From contig JACDTU010000024.1 in NCBI GenBank assembly GCA_022376465.1, positions 332,936 through 396,935 on the forward strand: a stretch of 64,000 bases of DNA. The letters are read 5' to 3'. The position numbers were made by a program, and so were the translations under genes. Source of the DNA: Cubamyces lactineus. Lineage: Eukaryota; Basidiomycota; Agaricomycetes; Polyporales; Polyporaceae. How positions within the stretch are numbered: position 1 is the first letter of the stretch; each line of letters begins with the position of its first letter. The notes below the pieces were generated by a model that was not told the origin of the DNA, searched no databases, and worked only from the letters and a program-made list of their open reading frames with translations. Positions 1 through 13,355 of the stretch are shown piece after piece.

Positions 1-1883
1 ACGTTGATGATTTGAGAGCCAAATTGAGGCAGAGATCCCGCAAGACGAGTTTCTAAAGCAATGCATGTTGATATTCGATAACTAATACAGCCGCATGCAG
101 AGAAGGGTGCGAGGGCGAGCTCGTGGTCGTGGTCGTGGTCGAAAGCGAGGAGCAAGTCGGCGCAGGTTGGTGGAGTTGACGCCGCTTCATCTTATCTTAT
201 CAGATAATACTGCCTAGCCCTAGCTAACGTTGCACCTTCCGCACTTCCGACATCTCCTTTCTCTCCTCAGTCAGTAACCAGGTTGCACAGATTGTTACTG
301 TCATCGTTGAGCGGCCTAGGTAGGTCCCGCACGTTGCATCGAACGTTGGTTCCATCTACTAGTGCTGACCAGCATACGCAATCAACACCGTTGACGTCCG
401 AGCAGCCTCAGACGAGCACAGTGTGGCGACCTGCCAGCATCCCGCAGGCCGTGCAGAGATAGCACGATACCTGGGACGTAACTCATAGGGCTCCCTCTGT
501 AGCCTGAGCAAGTGCAGCGGTGATGCTCGTAGCTCAGCGTCCTGAACACGTCGTTGCTCACTGCCACGCGATCGACTCGTACCGGCAGTGAGCGTGCCCG
601 TCGCCAAACCTCAATACCACCGTGCTAAAGTGACCATGAAAAATGCTGTGGACAGCTGTTAACTCGCCTTGAACGCGCATGCACGGCGTCATCACACGCG
701 TCTGGCACGGTGGGTTTAACTTGACTGGACTGGTGAGCGCATCGCCAGATCTTAGAGATGTATTGACGAGCTGTACCAAGTAACATTCATCCACTGCCCA
801 ACGCACCTCACGCTGTCTTGACCTGGTTCGCGTTTGGTTCATGTCCATGCGCAAGATGGACACGGGATCAGTGGTCACGTCCAAGCCACTCTCAGTCCAC
901 GACACTACGAGCCCTGCGTTGGTTGTACTCATATGAAGATCGCGCAAGATGTGGCCATCTCCCCTGGCATCAACTGAACTCCATGTGTTGTTCCTATCAA
1001 TATGTGTCGTGATTCCGAGTATCCGCCCGAACTGGGCGGCTTAGCAGACCGCTCTCAGACGCGGACCGAGAAGGCGCCAGATTGCGGAACGGGTGCCTCC
1101 CTCCTACTCGGTGCAACTCCCCATCCTCCGGTATGCCGCAGCCTTTCTCGGAAGCAATGTTCGACTTGATTCGCATGTAGGAGGTTGACCTGGCACGGGA
1201 GGCAAAGGGCCGGTGGCTTGCTAGAAACCCGATCGCCATTCTAGGCGTGGCGAACGGAAAACTGCCGTTCTATGCATTCTCTGACCGCAGAACCCTGAGC
1301 ATAGCATCTCGGCGACTCATGAATCGTGCGCTGGTGCCCCGGGGAGGGGATACGGCGGAGGAGTCGGTCGCCATGAGGACTATCCTGAGAAATCCGAAGG
1401 CTGCACATGCTCGACGAGCTCCGTACCGCTCACACTATCGCGGAGCAGAAGTCAGATCCGAGGCAGAAGTCTACTTGTCCGTTGGCCGCCCAGGCGGCAG
1501 ACACGGAACGTCAAACCAGACTCTCCATGTTCCCGTCCAGCATGCCTGTTCCGGTCGGCACGGGGCAGGCCAATTTCTATTTGGCGGAGAGGATATGTCC
1601 CCGACCAGACCGGCTACCTTCGATATCTTCCTCGCCTTCCCCTTCCCGTGCTTGTTCGCAGTCGTCCATTCTTCCATCTCTCATACCCCCCCTTCACATT
1701 ATATTAACCGTACTCCGGCATTCAAACCGGCTCTCCTCCCTGTTCTCGCTCTCGTCTTCTCGCCGCCCCCCAACTGCCGTCTCTCCTTCACAGTTCGACT
1801 CTCGCCTCCTCTCAACCGTCGGGATCTTGTTCCTGTTCTCAAGCTCCCTCTCACCTCCTAGAATCTACCAGGCCTTGTTCAAC
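1..1883. other. intergenic region and promoter of the MFS gene
   Basis: I see no convincing gene. A short GGTCGT-type repeat lies near 120-145. From about 1620 to the start codon at 1884 the plus strand is strongly pyrimidine-rich, as is common just upstream of fungal genes. The open frames overlapping this stretch have low-complexity products and no recognisable domain. Confidence 0.6.
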
Positions 1884-4557
1884 ATGTCTGACACTCGCGG
1901 AACAGGCACCACTCTTTCTGACAACAGCCGTAGTGACCTTGTCGAGAAGTCGGACGACAGCGCACCGGTCACATTGCCCAATTTTTCACCCCCAGATGGT
2001 GGTCGCAATGCATGGCTCACTGTAGCTGGCGCGTAGGTACTTCCACTTGTATCCCTCATACGCTCACACTCATTGCGCTCACAGGTGGATGGTACAATTC
2101 TCGACATTCGGGTGAGTAGATTCGGCGTCGAAAGCATTGCTCCTTCTGGACCAGCCGCTTCCGCATTCGTGGATACTGCTCGGGGTGGTAAGCGAGCGCG
2201 AGTTTATACGATAGATCAAGTCAATTCGGCCGTACAAGACAATCTTTGGCTTCACTGCATCTCATGAGACGCTAACATGCATTTATGGCAGATACTTGAA
2301 TGCATTTGGGGTCTACCAAGGTATGCGTGGCGCGTAGTCTCTGATTGGGCCCCAATCCTCATACTACAGTCGGTCAGATTTCTACACCCGCGACTTCCTC
2401 TCGAATTCGTCACCTTCCGACATCAGGTGCGCCTTGTAGGAAGGCGAATGCAAGCCAACGCTGACGTCTCATGCATTCCACTAGTTGGATAGGCAGTGTC
2501 CAGCTGTTCTTGATGTATGCACCCGCCGTCTTCGTCGGGAGCGCCTTCGATTCAGGATACTTGTGAGTGGCCTATTCAAAGTTTGAGAGGATTTTGTTTG
2601 AACGCAAACATAGTCACCACGTTCAGACTTGTGGCTCCATCCTACTCGTCTTCTCCATCTTTATGCTGTCTCTGGTCCAGCAGAACCAATACTACCAAGT
2701 CTTCCTCGCACAAGGCCTCGGAATTGGCCTTGGCGTCGGTCTCCTTTTCCTCCCCTCTCTCAGCATAGTTTCACATCACTTTCGCCGTCGTCGTGCCCTA
2801 GCCACCGGGCTCGTCGTGAGTGGCGCATCATCAGGCGGGCTGGTCTTCCCTATCCTGTTGAACCACCTCTTCGCGAACGCCAAGGTCGGCTTTGCGAACG
2901 GCGTGCGTGTCAGCGGCGGGATCATTGCCTTGCTCTTGATTATTGCCAGCTGTATCATGCGCACGCGCCTCCCGCCGAAGAAGAGACGTGCGGTATTCAC
3001 TCGCGACGGACTACTTCATATTGCGGGCGACGGGGCGTACACATCGTCAATCGCTGGGTATGCGGTTTGCGTCATCATTGCGCGCCGGGTGCTGAAAACA
3101 GCCTCATAGAGCGTTTTGCACAAACCTCGGCCTCTTCGTCCCGTGTGAGTGTGGTGTCTGCGATTATCTTCGATTGAAAGAGCTGACATGACCAGAGCTA
3201 GTCTTCTATCTCCAGCTCTTCGCCGCCGACTACAATGTCTCGCCGGCAATCACAACGTACATCGTACGTGGCTAATTCCTTCTCCCGTGCGCTGCCGCTG
3301 CTGCATCTCAATGTGCACAAACTCCTCTTTCAGCTCGCGATCCTCAATGCGGGCAGCACTCTCGGCCGGATCCTGCCAGTGGCGCTCGCGGACAGAGTGG
3401 GGGTGTACAACATGCTCCTCCCCGCGATCCTCGCCTCCGCCGTGCTCCTCTTCTCATTGTTCGCCGCGACGGATACCGCAGGCGTGGTCACTGTTGCCGC
3501 GCTCTTTGGATTCTCATCTGGTGCATGTGCGTGACATCCCACACTAGGAGTTCTTCGTGGAGGATTTGACCTGACGTTTTCCTCATGTGGAACCGACGGC
3601 TACGTCTGGCTTCTCCTGCGCACTCGCGACCCTGCCTACATAGACGTATCGCTTATCCCTCCCCTTCTCGGAACGCTCTGCACGGACGTTAGCGAACTTG
3701 GGTGAGCGCATTCCCTTTCTCCTCCGCGGCGTTCCAGCGCGAGCGCGCCTTGGCTTATTGACATCGAATGGTGAACGCTAATTATTGGCATTTTCTCTTG
3801 CGCCGCCATCATCCCACATCACGCATGCTGGCTTCCCGCCGTTCCTTCATTTCCGCGACTCCTGACGATCACTGCATGGTCACTTGGCGGCGTTCGTTAC
3901 GTTCGTACGCTCGCATGTCCGCACGCTCCAAACCTACGTCGCCGACCGGCACCCGTCGCGCACGCCCGACCCATGTGCGCGGATGCAACGTATGGGAAGC
4001 CTTCGGATGGGCCTCGCGTTCTCGCTCGTGGGCACATCCATGCTCGTCGGCACACCGATCTTCGGTGCGCTGCTCGATACGGAGGGCGGCGCCGGTCGCA
4101 CGCTCGTCTGGTGGAAGGCAATTGTCTTCGCCGGGGTACGTCCTCTTTCCGTTGTCTTCCCGCTTTCTCCGTGCCGCCCGTGCGGTGCTTCCAGTTCTCT
4201 TCGTCGAGCTCAGCGTGGTCGGTCTATTCTGGGCCACCCCAGCTGTGTCTGATCAAGCGGGTCGAGGGAGCGGAGGAGTGAGCTTGGCAGCTGACCGGCG
4301 CGTGCGACGAGGGGTGCCTTTCCGCTCAGCCCGATCTCTGTGTGTGTGTTCTTCCTCGCCCTGACGGTTCTGCGTATTACATACGGCAGGTCTGCATCGT
4401 GGCCGGGTTCGCGTTCATGGCGCTCTCGTGGACGCTCTTTGAGCGGAGGCGGACGAGGACGAAGAGCTCAAGAAGCGGAAGCGCGCTTGGGGCGCAGAGG
4501 CTCAGCGGTGGCACTGGCGGCGGAGCCACGGCGGCCATGGCTCATGCGCACGTCTAG
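1884..4557 (+). CDS. MFS transporter, monocarboxylate (MCT/Mch) type
   Basis: Major facilitator permease of the fungal monocarboxylate-porter-like family, predicted to lie in a membrane and carry small organic acids or related solutes; the substrate is not inferable. The first exon ends with the family motif PDGGRNAWLTVAGAW, which spans the first intron, followed by VQFSTFGYLNAFGVYQDFY assembled across exons starting near 2085, 2292 and 2379. The next exons give SDISWIGSVQLFLMYAP, a long hydrophobic run with GIGLGVGLLFLPSL and the cytoplasmic RRRALATG motif near 2790, then ILNAGSTLGRILPVALADR (about 3340-3400). The last segments are SLVGTSMLVGTPIFGALLD (about 4025-4080) and IVAGFAFMALSWTLFERRR. 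About ten small introns are needed; some in the second half are approximate. The start at 1884 gives the usual short hydrophilic N-terminus. The C-terminus is basic and Gly/Ala-rich. It looks intact; family assignment is secure, role unknown. Confidence 0.85.
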
Positions 4558-5145
4558 AATGACCTACCTGGCCCGCGCGGGAGGGAGGGGGCCCTTCGAT
4601 CTGGTGCGGTTTCTGCGTAGATGGCGCTGCGGCGTCTTGCGGGAAGAAGGAAAGGTCGGGCAAAAGCCTAGGACGTGTGCGAAGGACAGATAAAGTTGCC
4701 GAGCGGGGGAGACATCGGGCTCTTCGTACAGTGGATCGGGAAGGATGGAATAGGACAGCATACTGCTGCCTTCGTGGCTCAGCACAGGCCCATTCGTTAG
4801 TTACATTATCAGTCGGTTGATACCAGACCAATCCAGATGCTGTATTGTCCATAGATCGCAACCGGATGTGGCCTATCTATCACAACGTACAAACCGAGAG
4901 CATGCAATATCACGATCACGGCACCGTGTCCGATCTGGCAGGAGAGTTGGGGGTGTGGCATATCTGCTGACCGCGCATCGTACAGTACAGGCAATCCACG
5001 ATGTAGAACGGGAGCGTCTGAAGCGAGGCGCGGGGGAACTTCACCCGCGGAGGGGTCGTTGTTCGGTCGTGTATGATGTCCTAGCAAGTGGCGCACATCG
5101 TCCAAACGCTTCTTTCGCGAGAGCAGCGATGAAGCTACGGTGAGC
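4558..5145. other. intergenic space between convergent genes
   Basis: The MFS gene and the F-box gene converge here, so the space should hold both 3' ends. I see no coding signal, RNA gene or repeat. Confidence 0.6.
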
Positions 5146-7447
5146 TCAAGCTTCGGCTTCGGCCAGAGTGGTCATCGTAGCAGCTTCGGGTTGGGACTGC
5201 GCGGGGGCGGCGGTCGAGGATGGCGTCTCGACTTTGCTGACGACGAACGGACCCTCTATAGGGACGGTGTGGATGCTTTCCGTGATGTGCCGCCAGGAAC
5301 CGACGAGGTTCTCGCCCGCGACGATGTACCCGCGGAAGACGTAGGGCTGGAGCCGGGATGGGAAGGGACTGACGAAGTCAGGCGCGGGCGCTGGAAGACG
5401 TAAGAGAACGATGAGGCCGTCCCATGCACGGACGCGTCCGTAGATGCGATAGTCTCCCCACGACAGAGCATGCTGTCGAGGCGTCTGTAGAAACGAGTGT
5501 AAGGGGCGAGTTGAGGAATAGGTGAATGTGTGGAGAAGGACGTACATGGCCGGTGATGATGATATCGCAGATGCCGGTACAGACACGAGGGACATCGGTT
5601 GTGGTCGTGCTCTCGTTGTCGACTTCGCGTTCGACGTGATCAATGAACTCGTCCACGTCCATCCCGATGGTGTCTCGGGCGAGCTCCCGCGCTTGCTCTG
5701 GGGATAGGTCTATGTCTTCGCTCTGGTCCGAGTCGTAGTCCGACATCTGTTCATCCTTGAGGCTGGCGACATCCTGCAGGCGTTCCTGCTCGTCGCGCCA
5801 TCTTGCCTCGGTGCACATCCGGCACGTATCCTCGTTGTGCGAGTTCTCCTTGCCTTCCACATATGTTTCGTACACCCAGCTGTCCTTGCCGTGCCGCATA
5901 ATCAGCTTCCCGTCGCGCTGCGTCATGGCGTAGGCCTGTGGAAACCCGCGCGGCAGATAGGCGTTCATGATGCCCTCGTCGAGCGGGTCTGGCTTGGGGG
6001 CAGTGAATGGGAGCGGAGTCGCGGGACTAATGCAGTAGTGTTCGCGGAGCGTGAAGAAGAGCGGATACTCGGTAATATGAGGTGCATCCGGGTTCGAGAG
6101 GACCTCGTCGAACTCGCTCGCGCGGATCGCGTGTTCGTACTCGTCACCGCGAGGGTCCTACGGCTTCCGGTAAGTATGGGCGGGAGTGCACCGACGAGCA
6201 AGAGGGGACGCACCAACGAGCGACCTCCCCAAGACCCTGTGAGACTCCCGTAGGTGTATGGCACCCCGTGCGACCGAGGTCGAGCCCATGGATTGTAGCA
6301 TCCTCTCCACCGCTCCCAATCATCGTCGTGCGCCGTACTCGCGCGTACTAAACCGCGCCGCAATAAGCAATTGTCCTCGCGCGTGTGGCTGTCCTGCGGT
6401 AAACGGTCCTGCCAATCCCAATCGATGCAGAGAGGGAACTTGACAGCACGGTGGAGCGCGAACTCGAGATACTCGGCGCGCGTAGGGCCGCGTTCACCAA
6501 GACGAATGGCCTCTTCGCGGTCGTCTGGTACGGGTTGGTTGATCTCGACAGGACAATGGTGCTCTTGGAAGGTGACGTAAAGCAATTTGGCGACGAGTCC
6601 TATAGGAGGCTCTACGAGCGTGATGCTGCAGCCGTAGTGGAGGAGATGATGCTGGCAGAGGTCGGGGTCGCGGTAGACGGGGTAGTAGCCATGAGGGGTG
6701 ATGGTCGAGTGTTCGCGGTACATGTCAGGGTGGCCTGGGAGTGGTAGACGGGCATGATTGTCGGGGGCGAGGAAGGGAGGATAGCGGAAACTGTAGAGGG
6801 CGTAGGGGCGAAAGAGCGCCATGAGAACCGCGCGCTCTTCCGCAGTCTTGGAAGCGAGGCGCTCTGCGTTTGTGGTTTGGACGAGATGGGTTGGGAGGAA
6901 AGAGTAGGGACGGACCTTCAGATAAGGTGTACCAGTATAACCACAGGGCGAGAGAGTTTGTGATGTCTTCGGTGGGCCAGCCTGTACTCCTCTCCTCCCA
7001 AAGGTAATTGTAGATGTAGCTCTCGACGTAGTCGTGCAGGCGCACATGCTCGAGGTGGACCGCGTTCTTGCCATCGTTCTCGAGACAGAGAGTGAACGCG
7101 CGCCAGAGGTCGTGAAGAAGGGTGGGAGAGTCAATGTCACCGCGACGGATGTTGTTGAGAGCGATAGAGTACGCGACGAGTTGATAGGCGAGACCAGCGG
7201 AGTACATGGCATCTTGGGGGAGACGTCGGCGAGCGGCGCGACAGTCAAACCGAGCACAGAAGATGCGAGCGTAGAGATGTGCGTTGTGTGTGACGGAGAG
7301 GACACTGTAGAGGTAGCGACATGTGCTGGATAGGGACAGGAGATCGCGAGGAGAGTTGAGGGGGTCAAAAGAAGCCAAATCCTCTGCGACGCCCTCGAGA
7401 ACGTTGAACGGGAGAGCGCAGAAGTGGGAGCCCGAGACGGGGTACAT
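5146..7447 (-). CDS. F-box domain-containing protein
   Basis: Probable substrate-recognition subunit of an SCF ubiquitin ligase. From the chosen start the first about 50 residues hold an F-box-like segment: LPFNVLEGVAEDLAS followed by DLLSLSSTCRYLYSVL. A long helical region with few recognisable motifs follows (YQLVAYSIALNNIRRGD, DLWRAFTLCLENDGKNAVHL, YIYNYLWEERSTGWPTED). The C-terminal third carries FTLREHYCISPATPLPF, the sequence DEGIMNAYLPRGFPQAYAM, and an acidic stretch with SDYDSDQSEDIDLSPEQA. Several short introns interrupt the gene; exact exon edges in the middle are approximate. The start at 7447 is preferred because it lies just ahead of the F-box in the correct frame. Basidiomycetes carry large families of such proteins. 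The target cannot be named. Confidence 0.75.
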
Positions 7448-10400
7448 ATGGGAGAGGAGAGGAGAAGGAGGAGGAGGAGGGGGAGTCGGAGTTGGCCATG
7501 GCGCGAAGCAGGCGGTGTTTAAGAGAGGGAGGAGGGAGAGAAGAACTGCGCTGAGCACCGTCAGTACGAAACGAAACGAAACGAAGAGAGATATCGGAGT
7601 CGGAGTTGCACAAACACTCTCTCGTCCGTTCGGACACGCCCTCCCTCCTCCCTCGTTCTCCCCCCGGCCTGGCCTTCCGACGCAGGCAATTGCTCGCACC
7701 AAGCACCCCCCGCGGCCCCGTACGCACCGCCGGGCGTGGACTGGGAATAAGGCGGAGGAAAGTGCTGGATGGAGGAGGAGGACAATGTCTCCCTCGCCCG
7801 CTTACGGCACATTTTGATCGGCGAACTACACTACCTGCCCGATTTGGAAGGACGGGCGATAGTTACCAGAGTGCGGCCTCTCTCCTGCTCTCTTCCTCCT
7901 CCTCCGCCGGCTCCCAGTCCTCCCACTTCCCTCCCCCGCCCGAGCCGACCTCCCCCTCCAAGTCCCCGTGCTCGTTTTGGGTGCTGCACCATTCGCGGGA
8001 GCAATCTACCGTCCGATCTCCATTTCCCCTTTTCCGCCCGCACTCGCATCCGACTCCCTTCCTCGCTAATCTCCCTTTCCCTGCAAGCCCATCAGCCACA
8101 GCCCGAAACATGGCCACTTCCCGGGCCTTCCTCTCGGCAGCGCTCTCTTCTTCTCCTCGCTCAGCACCTGCTTTTTCGCTATATCCTAATGTGCCTGGCC
8201 TCTTCTGCCATCTCCGCCCGCACTCCACGCCCACCTCTCTCGTATCATCGCTCTAGTATGCGTCCCACCGGTTCTATTTTCTCTCTGAGACATGCCTTTG
8301 TCGCGCCTCCGCCCTGGTCGTCCGCCTATACCTACAATTGTTCACCCATGACAGCTGTTCCGTATGTTTGCCCGAAATGGCTATGCCGTCACTTTCGCGT
8401 TCGTAAATATCCATTTCCCACCCTCTTTGTCAATCACTCCCACAGCCGTAATCAACCTTCGACTCCCCGTATTTCTACTCCGGATATGACCGCCCAACCC
8501 ACCCCTCTTGGCTTGTCGGTCAGCCACACAATATTTCTTCCTCTCTGCCGACGACTACTACGCCGCTTACGTGCATCTGAACCACTCGTTACCGGTAGGC
8601 AGCTCTCCTTTCCAGGGCCGCCTATCGCCTGAACGCCTCTCCTTCACAGACTCCCGCCACTGACGTAGATTTTTGGCCGCCGTTTACGATCGGTAGACGG
8701 CATCTCTGACAAACTGACTTGTTCCCTGTCAGGTACCTGCGCTCTCCTGCCGTACACCAATCTCTTATAACACTTCTTCAGAGCTCGAGCAGCCCAATTT
8801 ACGGCACTCAACGCCCATAATCATCCTGCACCCTGCGCTGCGCCTTCTCAGCCCTGTCACCGATCCACCAAGAGAACCTCAGGGCTGAGAACTGCTCCAC
8901 GCCGGTCTCACCCCCGACTCTCGCCCCTGACGAGAGGCATCACAGGCTGCGCTGCGTTCATGTAGCGAGGACGCTTCTAGCCGTGTCCGGGTCCTATCGC
9001 TGTCTCGACCTTACGACCTGCTGTTTCGCAAGAAGGCGGTTTATTCTGGCTCGAGGTCAGATGGATAGTCCCATGCCGCAAGAAGTGCAAGATTTTTACG
9101 GCCGGGGAGGAGACAGTCGGATGGGGAGCCCTCAGCATCGTCTTCTAGGTTGGTTTCTCCCGGCCACGCTCTCTAGCAAAGCGGCTGCGACCCGTCTTGT
9201 CAGACGGTGTCCGACAAGATTCGAGTGTCATACGTACACGCATTCTCTCGTCCCTGCATGAGACAGGCCGAAGCCAGAATAGTACGGTAGCAGGCGCAGA
9301 GGCGCATCTCCATATGCTATGCCCGTGTGCGATACTTCCGGGATCCCACCGTTTTCCGCGCAGGAAGCACATAGAGTGCGCCTCCCGCGCTGGTTGTGGC
9401 CCGGTATGAAAGACCTTCCAAAACGATTCATGGGCGACGTAAAAACACAGCTTCGAGAGGCGATCGAGATTGTCGGGTTCCAATCTCCGTCAGAGTTTTC
9501 CTTCGCCTGCAGTGTAGGCGAGATACTGGCCATGCACACGGTCCATGCTACCCCACCTGCGGGCCGGGCCCGTGCGCCTCGCCCAACACCAGTACGAGAC
9601 GTTATGCAGACCAGATAATTGGAACCCTAGGTCAGTGGCGCTATCATGCTCCGGCCTATCTCTTGGCGCGCAGCTTGGGAGGATCGCGAGCCAGTCCGGT
9701 AGCCACGACGGAGCGCCCTATGAACCCTGACCGCTCTGAGCAATAGGCACTTGGATGGCCGTCCTGGATCGTGATGTTCGGCGAACAGTGTGGACGGGTG
9801 CGCGTTCGCGCCGCGTTCCTGGTCCTCTTGTCCTGCTCCCGCCACTCCCTCCCCATCCCAGCTACGAGACAGGCAGAAACCAAGACTCGTTCGGGGCCTG
9901 CACCGCTTTTTACGTGCGTCCGCGCTTCGTGGTGGGCGTGTGCGGGTGACGCGACCCTGCCCATTACGCGGACATGGGTACTCCAGCTCGGCGCTGACGC
10001 TGATTGTGCGTTTGGAAAGGGGGCATCGTTCGCCGGAATTGCATCTTCTGCAACTTTACGAACTTTTCTCTCTCCTCGCGTAAGTCAGTGTGGATACCGA
10101 CAGCGTGGCGCCGTCCGGCTCGAGCGCACACCGCCGATGATAGGTAAGCGGTGAACGGATGTCCCTTTCTCGCCGGACTATTGTCTTAACGGGCATGGAT
10201 TGCTTCCGGCAGGTTCTAAACGAGGCGCGCGGCTGCGGGTGTCGAGAGCCTGTCGAACGCCTGCCTAGCCGCAAGGTGCGCTATCAGACCGTGATTGAGG
10301 ACGCAAGGACGATACACGCGCGCGAGCACCTCTTCCGCCACTGGCACCTGCAGCGTTGACCTAAGCGAGCTTGCGCTCAAGTCGTGCGGATGACGCGTTG

Positions 10401-13282
10401 AGTCCAGGCCTCTCAGTGCGTGTCACTTTCTTCCGTATTTCTTCCGCGGCGGAGTTTGTGCGTCTGCGCCCGTGCCGGACGCGTCGACGCGCGAAGATCA
10501 GGAGATTTAGGACACGGTCATGTGATCGTGTGCGTTCTGTCCCAAACAGGACGCCATCGCCCAATCACTCCTCTCGATATAGCAACGGTCCAAGGGTCTC
10601 CCCCCGGGCCAGTCCGGTCAGGTACTCTACCTCCCCCACACAGGGCTGCATTCTCTTCTCAGATGACCAGGTGCGCTGACCTCACCGGAACCCTCGCCTT
10701 TCCCCGCATTCTCGCGTCGTAATGCTCGTCACTGGCCAAAGGGTGGCGTCGAATACAACTCCGAGAACCGCGCAGGACGTGTAGAAGGGATACGGGGATG
10801 TCGCGTCTCCTGAGCGTGTATCGTGCTGGTTTTGAAATTCAGCCCTCTCTCTCGTTACGATGAGTCCAGACGATTCCGCGCAGGGAGCTCGCTGATAGGT
10901 TGTATTGGGGCGTCCGATGATACCGAAGCCGCGTTTTGGGGGTCTCCCCTTCATCCCGTCCGTCACGCGACGTCTCTCCGCTGACATTTCGCAACAATTA
11001 GGACAACGTGCAGGCTCGTGCCCGTCCGTACGCGATCATCTTGGGAACCCATTGCCATGTCGGACCAGAACACGCCCACACGAACAAACACGGCCAAACA
11101 TTGGTTGCAACAGCAGCCGCGGCGAGGACCATGCGGTGGCGCAAGCCGTTTGTCTCTTCCTTTGTCCTCGTACAGCCCCTCGCTGTTCTCTTTCACCCTT
11201 TGGACCTCTGCGACTTGTCTCTTGGACCACTCTTTGAGCTCTTTGACCACAGCGGAAACGGATGTGCCGCGCGAAGCAGCCTGATTGACTCGCCCGTTGG
11301 AATGAGGCTTGGACTCTCGGCAATAGACCGCAAGCATCAGATGAAGAAGCGCATTGTGCAACTCAGCGACTCCGCCCCTTTTCTCGGCGGCCTGAGCGCA
11401 ACCTACGGCACCGCTCGACTATCCATCCGCACCCTCCACGAGGGTGCAAGACACCCAGAGCAACGAGTCCCATTGTTCTTTATCTGATGACAAAGTGATG
11501 CGGTGCTCTCCTTGGGCCTGCGGAGTCTAAACCTTGGTAGCTCTCGCGTACTTAAGTCCCCCATCCTCTCGTCCTATCTCTCTCCCAGACCTATCGGATC
11601 CCCTCCAAGTACGTCCCCGTCCCCGTCCTCTTTCCCCTACTCATCGCTGACCTCCCCCGCCAGTGCCAGGAGAAAGTGGCACTTCGCCATCACCCAGCTG
11701 CCTGAGACCTGCACGAGCACCTTTGCCGGCACACCCTCAGAGCATCCGGTATGGCGAACAAAAAAGCTTGGGTCGGCTTCGCAGACAGTGCGTAGTTAAG
11801 CGTGCGTCCAGCGATTCAAGACGTCGGTGAAGATCAACAGGGCGACGTGACGCCGGCGCCGAAGAAGAGAGCCCCAAACGGGCGGCGACCAGCAAGTGCG
11901 CATGGCAGAGGGGCGGCTGGCTGGAAGGATCCCGGAGCGATGGCGCAGGCCTTCTCGCGGCCTCCGGGGTGAGTACTCGTCGCCGACCGAGGTCGATGGC
12001 GAGGAAACCAACGTGCGCCACATCGATCTTTGTGCGAGCGAGCTTGGTGAGTTCTCCCGTTGACTGTTGCTACCACGAGCCAAGGCTAATCCTAGCTTCT
12101 CGAAGCTGTCGATTGTAGCAGGAACTATCGATCTCTGGTTGGTGAGTTGGTCGTTCAGGTCCTCTTCTCTGCTTCTTCCGTGGCGATCTATTCCCCGATT
12201 GCGCGCCTTGCGTTCGCAGCCCTCAACCTCTGCGTGACACAACAGATTCTGTGCCAAGTATATACTTCGTATATTCTGCGCCGTGTTCAGGTCTTGAATA
12301 GCCGTCGTCAGTAGTGGTAGAGAGTATCGTCTTGGATGTCGGCGTACTTAGTCTCAATACATGCATTTGATATGCTGGATTACTGCGGCTATGGCCTTAC
12401 GCAGTCAGCTATCGTTAGACTTTTGGTGGCTGTCTCTTCCTGTGTCACCTGAGAGTGTCTTCGAAGAGGCTTAACCGGAAGCTTGCCACCAAACGAGCAG
12501 CGTCTCCGAGGCCAATGCCATAACATGGGCGCTTAGATCGTAGTGGCACGGCGCCACAGGCCGGCCGTGTTGAACGATTCGCGAGTCATGACTCGGACCC
12601 CTGCTCGTTCACCACCACTTTGGCGTGCCATCTGCACGATAATTGTGCGTCTAAAAACATGAGCTATGTGTTGCTGTGGTATATATGATACAGGTCAGAT
12701 ACTTCAAATCCTCACGATGGGAGTCTTGCTAGAATCGCCTCCGCTCCCATTGGTATGGGCCGCGTCAGGCTGTCACACAGGGCGGACATGAACATTAACT
12801 CGCCAGAGTGTACGCGAATTGTTGGAAGTTGGAACGACGACAATGGGTACACCTCACACGATAGTATTTTGTGGAATACTGAGAGGACTGCATTCCATAT
12901 ACTGCGATTGAGATTCCCTCCCCGGAATGCTCGTTTCCCAGACTGGTATGTGCCAACATTCCAAGCACATAACGACGCAACATCCGCTCCAACTTACATT
13001 CTTCTTCATTCTCTCTCAGTTCCGATGTGTGTACACTATGGAGGCGTTTTTTGAAACCGTAATACTTCCAATCGGGCGTGGTAACGTCGTTGACACAGGG
13101 AGGTCTCGTCTACTGGATGCCACTCCATCTCCTTGCATGCTCTTTATATCGAAGGTATTGGCCGCAAGACCCATGACGCAATTTCGGTTCGCCGCAGACG
13201 GCTGCTCCTGGACTATTGAGGTCATTACGGTCTGGAGGAACGACACCTCTCGTTCTGCATACGAGGGTGCTGCCCTGGCTCG
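7448..13282. other. long gene-poor intergenic stretch
   Basis: Nearly 5.9 kb without a gene I can support. Between about 7600 and 8300 the plus strand is extremely C/T-rich, which keeps several frames open by composition alone (for example 7769-8632). A possible short spliced frame begins with MANKKAWVGFADS near 11751 and could continue through a Lys/Arg/Pro-rich segment to about 11970, but I recognise nothing in it. No RNA gene, transposon end or tandem repeat is evident. Confidence 0.5.
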
Positions 13283-13291
13283 ATATATATA
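13283..13291 (+). promoter_or_regulatory. TATA-like box of the AA9 gene
   Basis: A run of alternating T and A, TATATATA, lies about 65-70 bp ahead of the AA9 start codon, a usual spacing for a fungal TATA box. Assignment rests on sequence and position only. Confidence 0.5.
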
Positions 13292-13355
13292 CTCACAGAA
13301 ATCCATGCCAGAGTGAATCGCTATTGCTGCTCGACCCCGCTCACATCGGCCAGCT

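Noticed and set aside
1247..2036. Overlapping open frames just upstream of and across the MFS start
   Set aside because: They are compositional; only the frame from 1884 carries the MFS motif.
7769..8632. Plus-strand open frame of 287 codons
   Set aside because: Lies in a C/T-rich stretch that suppresses stops; product is Pro/Ser/Arg low complexity with no domain.
10963..11361. Minus-strand frame with a helical patch
   Set aside because: No family motif, no splice partners, and other frames are equally open.
11737..12257. Frames on both strands, including a MANKKAWVGFADS start on the plus strand
   Set aside because: Neither strand gives a convincing exon chain or domain.
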